Origin: Candidatus Binatia bacterium | Lineage (GTDB): Bacteria; Vulcanimicrobiota; Vulcanimicrobiia; Vulcanimicrobiales; Vulcanimicrobiaceae | Assembly: GCA_035541935.1 (NCBI GenBank) | Contig: DATKMJ010000071.1 | Location: forward strand, 1 to 59,654 | Direction of reading: 5' to 3' | DNA: 59,654 nucleotides | Made by a program: the position numbers and the translations under genes | The notes under the pieces: generated by a model | Database searches by the model: none | What the model was told of the DNA's origin: nothing | The model's input: only the letters and a program-made list of their open reading frames with translations | Shown: in pieces, positions 32,264 through 40,612 of the stretch | Layout: every line of letters begins with the position of its first letter | Position numbering within the stretch: position 1 is the stretch's first letter

Positions 32264-33065
32264 GCGAGAGATAATCCTTCAGCGGCACTTGCAGCGCTTT
32301 GAAGCACTCGTCGGCGGCGCGCTGGCCCTTCTCTTCCTTGCCGTCCTTGTTGAGGACGCGCGTCGAGAAGGCGAACTCCGCGATGAGGGGCTCGAACGTG
32401 TCCGGAACGGGGCGAGCCCAGACCGCAAGCGTCGCGTGCGCGCTGACGCCGTGCCCGAACGAGAAGTTGCCGAGCGTGGACTGCAGCTCGAAGACCTTCG
32501 CGCCGCCGACGACGGCGAGCGTGTCGTCGGGGTTCAATCCCAGCGACTTGAGGTGCGGCAGCGCCTCGGCGAGTCGCGAGAGCGGAAACTCCGGCAGGAT
32601 GTCGGGCGACTCGACGATCACGTTGTTCGAGAAGATCGTCGTCATCGTCGCGGGGGCTTCGCCGCGGAGCAGCTCTTCCTTGAACTTCTTCTTCTGCATC
32701 GCCGTCATCGTCGTGTCGGTGTTAAACGCGGCGGCTCTATCGTACTCGGGCGCGCGGCATTTGAACGTGAGCTCCCAACTCTCGTCGGGCCAGCCGCCCG
32801 GCCGGATCTGGCGGATCCGAAAAATCAGCTTGTTCTTGCGGAGATCCTCGCCCTTCGTATCGTAGAACTGGACGATTCTCAGTTGCGAGTCGAGCGACTC
32901 GACCGGCTCGTAGTGAACGCCGAGGCGCCCAGCCAACTCCTCGAGCAACGCGTTAAACTCCAGCACCGCGCGGCGGCTCGCGAATCGCTCCGGCTTGAGC
33001 AGCAGCTTGAACTCGCGATGCGTCACGAGCGACGCCGCGGGCGCGCTCTTCTCGGCCTTGCTCAT
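32217..33065 (-). CDS. CYTH-like protein of unknown function
   Basis: The 282-residue soluble protein has features that recall the CYTH/triphosphate tunnel fold. These are an N-terminal strand HREFKLLLKPERF, later basic and acidic strands KLIFRIRQIRPGG and SWELTFKCRAPE, and a late EFAFSTRVLNKDGKEEKG. The classical ExExK signature is only partly present (REFK), so binding of triphosphate substrates is speculative. No signal peptide or membrane helix is visible. The ATG at 33065 overlaps the TRIC-channel stop as ATGA. Confidence 0.55.
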   Translation of the reverse strand: MSKAEKSAPAASLVTHREFKLLLKPERFASRRAVLEFNALLEELAGRLGVHYEPVESLDSQLRIVQFYDTKGEDLRKNKLIFRIRQIRPGGWPDESWELTFKCRAPEYDRAAAFNTDTTMTAMQKKKFKEELLRGEAPATMTTIFSNNVIVESPDILPEFPLSRLAEALPHLKSLGLNPDDTLAVVGGAKVFELQSTLGNFSFGHGVSAHATLAVWARPVPDTFEPLIAEFAFSTRVLNKDGKEEKGQRAADECFKALQVPLKDYLSHGTTKTAIIYGDSGE

Positions 33066-33799
33066 CCCTTGAACTCCTCGTGCAAACCTTCACCTAATTT
33101 CTTGCGCGCCTTCTCGCCGGATTGCAGCGGCGGCGGCTCCCACGGCTCCCACTCCTCCCACCCCAACGCCTGCGAGGTGAGACGGAAGCCGAAACCGACG
33201 ACGAACGCGACCGCCGTCGACGGAATCACGGCCATCCCGAACGTCTGGCTGCAGACGACGTAGGCGATCCCCGTGAGGGCGGCCGCGGTGACGAAGAACT
33301 CGCCTCGAACGAGCTGCTTCGGCACGACGTTGCAGGCGACGTCGATGATCCACCGGCCGGCCGTCGTCGCGATGATGCCGATGATCACCGCCGCGATGTA
33401 CCCGAGGTTCGCAGCGAGCGCGGCCTGCGCGCCGACGATTGCGTACCACGGCAACGAGAACGCCGTCATGAACTGAAAGAGCCCGTCTTTGAATCGCTGC
33501 TCTGAGCCGAAGTCGATCGCCAACGCCGTGGCCGCGGCCGCAAAGCACGCGATCAAGTACCAAGGATTTTCGAGCGGCGCCGGGACCTTATTGACCAGGA
33601 CGTCGCGGACGATGCCGCCCCCAATGCCGCCGGCGTACGCCAGAATCATGACCCCGATCAGCGTGAAATGCTTGTAATGATCGGGCCTCCGGGCGAGCAA
33701 CGCGCCGTTGAAGGCGTTCGTCGTCGCGGCGATCAGCGAGAGCCAATCTACCGTCGTGAAGGTCCAGATTCCGAACTTCGATAGGATCAGCGGCGTCAT
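33062..33799 (-). CDS. TRIC-type cation channel family membrane protein
   Basis: The 245-residue protein has about seven membrane helices arranged as two inverted repeats, as in trimeric intracellular cation (UPF0126) channels. Characteristic are AYAGGIGGGIVRDVLVNKVP in the first repeat and GIIATTAGRWIIDVACNVVPKQLVRGEFFVTAA in the second (quoted in parts: TAGRWIIDVACN). The charged C-terminal tail (WEEWEPWEPPPLQSGEKARK) is not conserved. It should pass potassium or similar ions across the inner membrane. The ATG at 33799 follows the BASS stop after one base. Confidence 0.85.
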   Translation of the reverse strand: MTPLILSKFGIWTFTTVDWLSLIAATTNAFNGALLARRPDHYKHFTLIGVMILAYAGGIGGGIVRDVLVNKVPAPLENPWYLIACFAAAATALAIDFGSEQRFKDGLFQFMTAFSLPWYAIVGAQAALAANLGYIAAVIIGIIATTAGRWIIDVACNVVPKQLVRGEFFVTAAALTGIAYVVCSQTFGMAVIPSTAVAFVVGFGFRLTSQALGWEEWEPWEPPPLQSGEKARKKLGEGLHEEFKG

Positions 33800-33800
33800 A

Positions 33801-34643
33801 TCAGGCCCCCTTGGCGACCGTGCGCGCGAAATAGACGCCGACGATCGTCGTGACGACGAACTGTATGATGAAATAGACCAAGACGGTCGCGACGATGAGC
33901 TTGTCGGGGAATGCCGACTCCGCGATCAACGCGCAGATGCCGATGTTGCGCAACGCCGTTCCGAGGCCGAGGATGCGACGGTCCTCGCGCGCCGGCCCGC
34001 CCATCGCCCAGCCGACTGCAAACGAGAGCAGGACGATGCAGAGCATCGCCAACATTCCGTGCGAGCCGTAGACCGCGGCGATACCGTGCGCCATCGTCGG
34101 CGCCAAAACGGCGAGCAGCCCGATCGCCGCCGCGAAGAAGATCAGTTCGACCGGACGAACGAGCTTCGCCGCCGACGCCGGGGCGCGTCCCGCTACGGCG
34201 ATGCCGGCCAAAAGCGGCAGCAGTTGGAATAGCACGAGCGTCGACAAGAAACGCGCCATCGGGAGATCGGCCTGGGCTGCGGTCGGAAGAACGAGCGCAG
34301 CCGTGACCGGAATCGTCAGAATCGAGAGCGCGGGCAGCAAGAGCGCGAGAGCGACGGCGAGACCGAGCCTCCCGCCTCGCTTTCGCACCGAGGCGAGGAC
34401 GAACGGCACGCCCGGGGCGATCGCCATCAACAGAAAGCCGGTCGCCACCGGCGCGGGCAGCGCGAAGAGCTTCGCGAGTGCGACGCCGAGAAGCGGAACG
34501 ATCAGGAAGTTCGCGATCAACGCGCGAGCGATGAGACTCGTGTTCTTGAGGATCGCGACGAGGTGATCCCAGTTGACCTGCAGGCCGGCCCCGAAGGTGA
34601 GCGCGATCAGCATGACCGCCGCCAGCAATTTCTCTGGATTCAC
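33801..34643 (-). CDS. BASS-family (bile acid:sodium symporter-like) transporter
   Basis: The 280-residue protein has about nine to ten membrane helices. Family-like segments are LTFGAGLQVNWDHL, ALIANFLIVPLLGVALA, LLMAIAPGVPFVLASV and GLGTALRNIGICALIAESAFP; the last matches the second crossover region that binds sodium. Bacterial members import organic anions; the substrate is unknown. The start is a GTG at 34643. It is the first gene of the operon BASS-TRIC-CYTH-like-M48-like-FGE. The 47-base gap to the next upstream gene on the same strand is short, so read-through is possible. Confidence 0.82.
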   Translation of the reverse strand: MNPEKLLAAVMLIALTFGAGLQVNWDHLVAILKNTSLIARALIANFLIVPLLGVALAKLFALPAPVATGFLLMAIAPGVPFVLASVRKRGGRLGLAVALALLLPALSILTIPVTAALVLPTAAQADLPMARFLSTLVLFQLLPLLAGIAVAGRAPASAAKLVRPVELIFFAAAIGLLAVLAPTMAHGIAAVYGSHGMLAMLCIVLLSFAVGWAMGGPAREDRRILGLGTALRNIGICALIAESAFPDKLIVATVLVYFIIQFVVTTIVGVYFARTVAKGA

Positions 34644-34690
34644 GGGCCGCTATACTGCCGCGCCCTTTGTGGGGATTCCTGTAAAAGTGC

Positions 34691-35245
34691 CTAGTTGCCC
34701 GTCTTCTTGCAGCTGATCGTTACGTTCGTCGTCTTGCCCTGCGCGTCCGTACCGGTCGAGTTATCGGTCGTCTCCGTATCGCTTACCTTCGTGACGACGT
34801 CGGTGCCGCTGCTCCCATCGAGGTTCTTGCCCGTCCACGTTATCGTGCTGCCCTGCCAGCCGGGAGAGGTCGCGATTCCGTAGCTGCCATCCGAGCCGAC
34901 TTCGACGCCGATCCATTGCTTGATCGCGGGATCGTACCCGGTATAGCTCGTGCTATTGATCGGAAACGTGCGATACTGATCGAACGGCGGCGCGACGTCT
35001 TGGGTGACCATCCACATCCCGTCCATGCCGATCGTCGTCGTGCTCGTATCGGGGCGCTGCTTGCCGCGCAGCATCTGCGTGCACGTCCACGTTCCGGTGA
35101 GGAACATCATCGAGGAGAAGTCGGGCTTGCTCATCGGAACCGGCGTCGGGGCCGGTGCCGGCTGCGCGACGGTCATCGCGGGAGTCGCAACGAGGCCGAT
35201 CGCGAACGCGACGGCGCCGAGCGTCCATAATACCGGAGTCTTCAT
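34691..35245 (-). CDS. Secreted DUF1579-like protein
   Basis: The 184-residue product has a signal peptide (cleavage near TVAQ, residue 28) and a Pro-rich linker. The domain FLTGTWTCTQMLRGKQRPDTSTTTIGMDG continues with TSYTGYDPAIKQWIGVEV and ends in TTNVTISCKKTG (segments quoted separately). The opening FLTGTWTC-x(n)-MDGMWMV and the Y-DP-x-KQWIG strand resemble DUF1579/lipocalin-like secreted proteins. There is probably one disulfide (TWTC and ISCKK). The role is unknown. Confidence 0.7.
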   Translation of the reverse strand: MKTPVLWTLGAVAFAIGLVATPAMTVAQPAPAPTPVPMSKPDFSSMMFLTGTWTCTQMLRGKQRPDTSTTTIGMDGMWMVTQDVAPPFDQYRTFPINSTSYTGYDPAIKQWIGVEVGSDGSYGIATSPGWQGSTITWTGKNLDGSSGTDVVTKVSDTETTDNSTGTDAQGKTTNVTISCKKTGN

Positions 35246-35325
35246 CTGCTCTCTACCTTTCTGAAGTCACGGCGGAAGGAAGCAGCGCATTCGGCGAGGG
35301 TTGGCTGCTTCCTGGCTTGGCAGAC

Positions 35326-36339
35326 CTAGGGTGCGACCGTGATGGAGACCGGACCGTTGACGCCGTTGGTGACGGAGCGCAGCGGTTTGCCGCCCGAGGA
35401 CTGGTAAACCGAGACGGAGCTGGGGCAGGCATTGCCGACGTAGAGGAGGCTCGAGGCGCCCATCGCCATCGTCGTCGGGCACGCGATACCGTCGGTGATG
35501 GTGCCGACGAGCGCAAGCGTCGTCTCGTCGTAGATCGAGACGGAATTGTCCTTATAGTTCAAGACGTAGAGCTGCTTCGCGCTCGAAACGAGGCTCAGCG
35601 GCGTGCGAACGCCCTTGCGGATCATCGCGCTCGGACTCTTCGTGCCGGGTGCGTAGACCGAGACGGAATTATCGTGATGGTTCGAGACGTAAAGATTGCC
35701 CGCGTCGTCAAATGCGAGCGCGTCGGGCGTCCGAACGCCTTTGACGATCGTTCGAATCGGGCCACCCTTGCCGGGCTCGTAAACCGTCACCGTGCTGCTC
35801 TTATAGTTCGCGACGTAGATGTCGCCGCCGTTGAAGGCGATTGCTTCGGGTCCCTTGACTCCCTTGACGATCGTCTGCAGCACCTGCGTCGATCCGTGCG
35901 CGTAGACGGTGACCGTGTCGTTACCGTTGTTGGCGACGTAGAGCTTCCCCGACGGCGCGACCGCCAGCGCGAACGGCCCGCGCACGCCCTGCGCGATCGT
36001 GCGCGCGGGCTGCGTGCTGCCGCCCGCATAGACCGAGACGCTGCTCGGAAAGCTGCCGCTGGCTCTTCCGTAGTTGCCGACGTAGAGGTTGCCGGACTTA
36101 TCGAGCGCGAGCGCATCGGGATACTCGATGCCGTTCGTAATCGTTCGGAGCAGCGGCTTGCCGCCCGAGGCGTAGACGGTCACGGCGTTGCCGTACCAGT
36201 TCGCGACGTAGACGCTGCCGGCGGCTTGCGGCGCGACGCTGTCCGCGGCCGCCGCGCTCGGCGGGATCGGAGCTTGCGACGATGCAGAGCAAGCGGCAAG
36301 AGTCAACGCAAAGAACGCAGCGACCAACGATCGGCTCAT
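35326..36339 (-). CDS. NHL-type beta-propeller lipoprotein
   Basis: The 337-residue product has a signal peptide with lipobox LTLAAC (Cys at residue 17). About seven repeats of 40-45 residues follow. Each carries the pattern LYV(A/G)N-x(2-4)-N-S/T-V-x-VY, then TI-x-G-V/I and P-x-A-L/I-A (for example LYVANNGNDTVTVYAHGS). This is the NHL/six-to-seven-bladed propeller type and should be anchored at the cell surface or in the periplasm. No ligand is known. The repeats are similar at DNA level too. It lies 39 bases after the GH125 stop and may be co-transcribed with it. Confidence 0.82.
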   Translation of the reverse strand: MSRSLVAAFFALTLAACSASSQAPIPPSAAAADSVAPQAAGSVYVANWYGNAVTVYASGGKPLLRTITNGIEYPDALALDKSGNLYVGNYGRASGSFPSSVSVYAGGSTQPARTIAQGVRGPFALAVAPSGKLYVANNGNDTVTVYAHGSTQVLQTIVKGVKGPEAIAFNGGDIYVANYKSSTVTVYEPGKGGPIRTIVKGVRTPDALAFDDAGNLYVSNHHDNSVSVYAPGTKSPSAMIRKGVRTPLSLVSSAKQLYVLNYKDNSVSIYDETTLALVGTITDGIACPTTMAMGASSLLYVGNACPSSVSVYQSSGGKPLRSVTNGVNGPVSITVAP

Positions 36340-36378
36340 TCGCGCTCGCTTCGAGTTACGCGATGGAAGGCCTTGCGG

Positions 36379-37761
36379 CTACCACGAGCGGGGCGCCTGC
36401 GAGAGCAGACGGCCCAGCGTACGCACGATTTCGGCGCGGTCCGAGAGCTGCGTCCACTCCGGCGTAATCGTCGGAATTTCGCTCTGGCGCTCGCCGGGAA
36501 CCATCGTGCTGAGCCGGCCGAGCGGCGTCGCCGGGTACCCCGCAACGGCGCGAAAGAGGAGGTCGGCCCAGAACGCGTTCGCCCACCCGAACTCCGGACG
36601 GGTGAAGCGCTGCGGATCGTCGGGATCCACGGACTCGTGCATGAGGCCGTTGAGGGTATCGCTGCGATCGAGCATGTCGATCGCGGCCGCAACGTCCTGC
36701 GCGCGCGTCGCGGTCAGCGCGGCGCCGATGATGCCGAGCGGCCAGACCCATCCTTTCGGCGTATGCGGGCTTCCGAGTCCGGTCGCGTAGGTTCCCGTAT
36801 AGTAGTATGGATCGTCGAAGCTCAGCGTAAAACGCCGAGTGTCGAGGTAGACGGGATCGGCGGTCGCACACCACCCGTACCACGGCAGCGCCGTAAGGTT
36901 CGGGACGTTCGCGTCGTCCATCATGTTCTCGTGACCGTAGCCGTCGGTTTCGTAGACGTACATCCAGCCGTATTTCGGATTGAACGTCTTGCCGTAGCGC
37001 AAGATGCCCGTCTGCACGGCGCCGGCCAGCGTCGTCGCCTTCGCCGCGAGGTCGTCGTCGCCGAACGCGTCGCGCGCGAACCGGGCGAGCATCCGCATCG
37101 CGACGACCGCCATCGCGTTCTGCGGCACGTTGAAGCGATAGGTTACGGGATCGTCCGAGGGCCGGAAGGCGCTCCAGATCATGCCGGTATCCGGATTGTA
37201 CCGGTCGTGCGTGGGAACCGAATCGGGCCAGACGTACCTGCTGCACGATGCGTGATGCTCCTCGCAGGTCAGCGTCGTCACGATCGTCCGCATCGCGGAG
37301 TGCAGCTCGGGCGTGAAGATCGTGCGGTCCCTCGTGCTCGCGTAATAGACGAAGACGAGGAGCACCGGCCACGCCAGCGAGTCGATCTCCCATTTCCGCT
37401 CCCAGACGTGGTAGTCGGCGCTGAACGCCTCCGCGTACGGATCGGTCAGGATGTTCTTCGCGTCGCGCTGGATGACGCCGGCGAAGGCCGCGTGCAGCGC
37501 CGGGTACTGCTCGGAGAAACGAACGTAGGGAATCGTCTGCGCCGCGGAGTCGCGCAGCCACATCGCGGGGATGTCGCCGGTCTGAACGTACGTCGTGCCA
37601 TCGCTCTCGCCGAAGAAATCGGCGAAGAGCTCGTGAAACAGCGTCTCGGTCTGAATCGGCCGAACGCCCGACGCGACCGGCACGCCGAGCGTCTGCGCCG
37701 ACGCGGGGAGGCTCGCGAGCAGCACCGCGAGCGCCGCGGCGACGGCGGCCGCCTTCGACAC
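36379..37761 (-). CDS. GH125 exo-alpha-1,6-mannosidase, secreted
   Basis: GH125 enzymes are metal-independent exo-alpha-1,6-mannosidases that trim N-glycan-type mannose. The 460-residue product has a signal peptide ending near PASAQ (residue 23) and the catalytic-domain signature TGDIPAMWLRDSAAQ (residues 61-75). It also has ERKWEIDSLAWP, FNVPQNAMAV, MMDDANVPNLTALPWYG and GSPHTPKGWVWPL. The start is a GTG at 37761, three bases after the stop of the glycosylasparaginase gene. The pair is probably translated from one mRNA. The (alpha/alpha)6 fold length is normal. Confidence 0.9.
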   Translation of the reverse strand: MSKAAAVAAALAVLLASLPASAQTLGVPVASGVRPIQTETLFHELFADFFGESDGTTYVQTGDIPAMWLRDSAAQTIPYVRFSEQYPALHAAFAGVIQRDAKNILTDPYAEAFSADYHVWERKWEIDSLAWPVLLVFVYYASTRDRTIFTPELHSAMRTIVTTLTCEEHHASCSRYVWPDSVPTHDRYNPDTGMIWSAFRPSDDPVTYRFNVPQNAMAVVAMRMLARFARDAFGDDDLAAKATTLAGAVQTGILRYGKTFNPKYGWMYVYETDGYGHENMMDDANVPNLTALPWYGWCATADPVYLDTRRFTLSFDDPYYYTGTYATGLGSPHTPKGWVWPLGIIGAALTATRAQDVAAAIDMLDRSDTLNGLMHESVDPDDPQRFTRPEFGWANAFWADLLFRAVAGYPATPLGRLSTMVPGERQSEIPTITPEWTQLSDRAEIVRTLGRLLSQAPRSW

Positions 37762-37764
37762 TCG

Positions 37765-38733
37765 TTAGCTGAGAAAGACGGGCGCGTCGTGGAGCGCCCC
37801 GCTTCCGTCGCGCCAGAGCGCGTACTGCAGCGACTGTTTCTTGTTCATCGAAGCCGCACCGATCTCGCCCTGCATGTTGATCGCGATGACGCAGTACATA
37901 TCGTCGTGGAGGTTCGGGGCGGTCTTCGCCATGAGGCGCATCACGTCGTTGCACGCCTCCTGCGGATGCGCGCCCTGCGCCATCCTCCCGACGATATACG
38001 TCGACGTGCAGTAGTTGGCCATCACGTCGCCGTCTCCGGTCGCCGACGCGGCGCCGACGGACGAATCGGCGTAGTAGCCGCAGCCGACGAGCGGCGAGTC
38101 GGCGACGCGCCCCGGAATCTTCCACTCGAGACCGCTCGTCGAACAGCCGGCGACGGCGTTGCCCTTGCCGTCGATCGCGACCATACCGACCGTGTCGTGA
38201 TGATTCTTGTCGATCCAGAACGTCTCGTGGTTGGGCGTGTTCTTCCATTTCAGCCACGCTTGCAGGCTGTGAGGCGTCAGGAGCTGCTGCGGCTCGAATC
38301 CCATCGCGATTGCGAACTGCAGGGCTCCCTCGCCGGCCATCGTCGTATGGCGCGTCTTCTCCATGACGAGCCGCGCGACCGAGATCGGGTTCTTGATCTT
38401 GTGCAGGTTGCAAACGGAGCCGGCTCGATGCGTCGTTCCGTCCATGATGCCCGCGTCGAGCTCGACCTCGCCCTGCTCGTTGGGCAGACCGCCGTATCCT
38501 ACGGTGTCGACGTTCGGATCGTCTTCGACGACGTTGATGCCCTTCTCGACCGCATCGAGCAGCGTTCCGCCGCCGGCCAATACCTCGGCCGCGCGCGCGT
38601 TCGCTTCGATGCCCCAATCCCAGGTCGAGAGAAAGACGGGCCCGTCGGAGCCCGCCGCGGCGGGCTTCGACGCCAACGCCGCGGCGGCGATGCCGGTGCC
38701 GATGAGGAACGAACGACGGTCGAGACCTTCCAT
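37765..38733 (-). CDS. N4-(beta-N-acetylglucosaminyl)-L-asparaginase (glycosylasparaginase), Tat-exported
   Basis: This Ntn hydrolase cleaves the GlcNAc-asparagine bond of N-glycoproteins. The 322-residue product has a twin-arginine signal (LDRRSFLIGTGIAAAAL) and the alpha-chain motif STWDWGIEANARA. Autocleavage should be at D180|T181 in HHDTVGMVAIDGKG, making T181 the nucleophile, with GRVADSPLVGCGYYAD further on. Glycosylasparaginase is favoured over plain isoaspartyl peptidase by the STWDWG start and HDTVGMVAID, although substrate was not tested. The ATG at 38733 shares one base with the stop of the upstream regulator (TAATG). Confidence 0.88.
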   Translation of the reverse strand: MEGLDRRSFLIGTGIAAAALASKPAAAGSDGPVFLSTWDWGIEANARAAEVLAGGGTLLDAVEKGINVVEDDPNVDTVGYGGLPNEQGEVELDAGIMDGTTHRAGSVCNLHKIKNPISVARLVMEKTRHTTMAGEGALQFAIAMGFEPQQLLTPHSLQAWLKWKNTPNHETFWIDKNHHDTVGMVAIDGKGNAVAGCSTSGLEWKIPGRVADSPLVGCGYYADSSVGAASATGDGDVMANYCTSTYIVGRMAQGAHPQEACNDVMRLMAKTAPNLHDDMYCVIAINMQGEIGAASMNKKQSLQYALWRDGSGALHDAPVFLS

Positions 38734-39506
38734 TATAAGGGCGTTCCTTTCTCGTGAAGAGCCGCGGCATACGCGGCTTCGGTCGCTTCGGACGGCGCGA
38801 TGCCGAGATCGTCGGCGAGCAGCTTCTTGCAGCGCGTGAATGCGCGCGCCGCAGCGCCGCGATTGCCGTCGGAGGCATGCAGCGCGATGAGCTTCCGGTA
38901 GAACCATTCGTTGTACGGATCTATGTCGAGGGCTTCCTCGGCGAATTTGATCGCTAGCGCGCGCTTCTCACCGCCGGCATAGACGTCGACGAGGCAGTCG
39001 AGCGCGCGTACGAGCAATACCGCGAGTTCGCGGCGCTTGCGCTCGAGCCACGCGTTCTCTTCGCCCGCGAGGAGCGGACGCCGGCAGATCATATACGTCG
39101 TCAGCGCGTCGCCGTAGCCGTCCATCGGTGCGCCGCGGTTCTTCGCCGCTTCGGCTAGCTCGAGGTGGATCTCGGCGGCCTCGACGTCGATCCAGGCGTC
39201 GGGCGGCAGTTGGAGGCGATAGGCCCCGAACGTTTGATCGATCGCCCCGTCGCGCGGGAGCCCGGCCTTCGCAAAGAGCGCCCGCAGTTTGCTGACGATC
39301 GCCGAGAGTCCGGCGGCCCAGGCCTCGGGAAGCTCCTCGCCCCAGAGCCAGTCGGCCAACTCGTCACGCGCGACCGGCCGGCGCCGTTCGCAGGCGAGCA
39401 TCGCAAAGACGAGCCGCCCCTGGTTGCCCGGAAAGGAGCGCTCGCCCATCACGAGGGTCCCGTTCTCGATTCCTACGGAGCCGGTCACGTAGAGCCGGAG
39501 CGCCAT
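38733..39506 (-). CDS. BTAD-domain transcriptional regulator (SARP-like)
   Basis: The 257-residue protein has an N-terminal winged-helix-like segment (residues about 5-90; LACERRRPVARDELADWLWGE) and a C-terminal bacterial transcriptional activation domain of TPR-like helices. The latter includes DVEAAEIHLELAEAA, KFAEEALDIDPYNEWFYRKLIALHA and AARAFTRCKKLLADDLGI. This resembles SARP/DnrI-type activators. I start at the ATG at 39506 (MALRLYVTGSVG), since the open frame upstream to 39596 lacks family similarity. Its stop overlaps the glycosylasparaginase start, so it likely controls that pair. It is divergent from DUF1059. Confidence 0.82.
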   Translation of the reverse strand: MALRLYVTGSVGIENGTLVMGERSFPGNQGRLVFAMLACERRRPVARDELADWLWGEELPEAWAAGLSAIVSKLRALFAKAGLPRDGAIDQTFGAYRLQLPPDAWIDVEAAEIHLELAEAAKNRGAPMDGYGDALTTYMICRRPLLAGEENAWLERKRRELAVLLVRALDCLVDVYAGGEKRALAIKFAEEALDIDPYNEWFYRKLIALHASDGNRGAAARAFTRCKKLLADDLGIAPSEATEAAYAAALHEKGTPL

Positions 39507-39582
39507 GGCGCCATGGCTTTTGCCAAGCATGCGCCAAGTCCTTACCAAAGCGCCTTGGCTACCATTGACTGGAGGATACGAG

Positions 39583-39735
39583 ATGCGAAAGACCATTACG
39601 TGCGAGTGCGGGTTCGTGATCGAGGGTGCGACCGACGATGAGTTGGTCCGCCGCGGCCAGGAGCACGCGTCGCAACACCACGGCCTGCAACTATCCCGCG
39701 AGCAACTGCTCGCGATGGCGACGCCGGCCGATTGA
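39583..39735 (+). CDS. DUF1059 small protein
   Basis: The 50-residue protein reads MRKTITCECGFVIEG, then DDELVRRGQEHASQHHGL, which matches the short DUF1059 family: an N-terminal Cys pair and a C-terminal helix with histidines. These proteins are small, cytoplasmic and of unknown function, and may bind metal. GGAGG lies at ribosome-binding distance before the ATG at 39583. The open frame extends upstream to 39505, but without a plausible start signal. A methyltransferase gene follows 13 bases later on the same strand. Confidence 0.82.
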   Translation: MRKTITCECGFVIEGATDDELVRRGQEHASQHHGLQLSREQLLAMATPAD

Positions 39736-39748
39736 GCAAAGGAGCGAA

Positions 39749-40612
39749 ATGACCGCAGCGCAACCCACCTTCGATGCAGACCTCTATAAGGAAACGACGC
39801 GCAAGCAGTGGCAGAGCGCCGCCGAGGCGTGGAATCGCTGGGGGAGCCTGCTCGAGGCGTGGCTCGGCGAAGCGACCGCCGTCATGTGCGACCTCGCGCA
39901 ACTCGAGCCCGGGGATCGCGTCGTCGATCTCGCAGCCGGCGCCGGTGGGCAGAGTCTCGCGGCTGCTCGTCGCGTCGGTCCGTCCGGGAGCGTGGTGGCG
40001 ACCGACATCTCCTCGAACATCCTCGCGTTCGTGCTGCGCAACGCGGAGCACGAAGGCCTGCGCAACGTTCGTACCGTCGTTGCCGATGGGGAGGATCTGC
40101 CGTTCGAGGCAGGCTCGTTCGATGCGGCCATTACGCGACTCGGGCTCATCTACTTTCCGAACCGGCAGGCTGCGCTGTGCGAGACCGCGCGAGTGCTCGT
40201 TCCCGGTGGACGGTTGAGCGCCGTCGTCTATACGACCGCCGACCGCAACGCCTTCTTCTCGATTCCCGTCTCGGTCATTCGCGAGCGCGCAAAACTTCCG
40301 CCTCCGCTTCCCGGACAGCCCGGCCCCTTCAGCCTCGGCGCGGCAGGCGTGCTCGAAAGCGCCTATCTCGACGCGGGCTTTCGCGACGTCGAGGTGCGGA
40401 CGATCCCGGCGCCGGTTCGGATGGCCTCGGCACAAGAGTGCGTGCGCTTCGAGCAAGAGTCGTTCGGCGCGCTCCACCAGATGCTCGCCGGCCTGCCGGA
40501 AAGCGAACGCGCCTCGGTCTGGGACGAGATCCACGAGCGTCTGCGCGCCTTCGAGACGGCCGACGGTTTCGTCGGACCCTGCGAGTTGCTCGTGGCCGCG
40601 GCTACCGCGTAA
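39749..40612 (+). CDS. Class I SAM-dependent methyltransferase (UbiE/COQ5-like)
   Basis: The 287-residue protein has the SAM motif VVDLAAGAGGQSLAAA (residues about 58-73), VVATDISSNIL (motif II), DLPFEAGSFDAAITRLGLIYF (motif IV) and ETARVLVPGGRLSAVVY. It looks like the UbiE/small-molecule methyltransferase group, and the substrate cannot be told. AAAGGAG precedes the ATG at 39749. The open frame begins earlier but shadows DUF1059. Its 3' end overlaps the convergent GNAT gene by 11 bases. Confidence 0.88.
   Translation: MTAAQPTFDADLYKETTRKQWQSAAEAWNRWGSLLEAWLGEATAVMCDLAQLEPGDRVVDLAAGAGGQSLAAARRVGPSGSVVATDISSNILAFVLRNAEHEGLRNVRTVVADGEDLPFEAGSFDAAITRLGLIYFPNRQAALCETARVLVPGGRLSAVVYTTADRNAFFSIPVSVIRERAKLPPPLPGQPGPFSLGAAGVLESAYLDAGFRDVEVRTIPAPVRMASAQECVRFEQESFGALHQMLAGLPESERASVWDEIHERLRAFETADGFVGPCELLVAAATA

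Noticed and set aside
35155-38757. A 1200-codon open frame on the plus strand
   Set aside because: It runs opposite to four well-supported minus-strand genes, has an Arg/Asp/Val-rich composition typical of high-GC antisense frames, and shows no motif.
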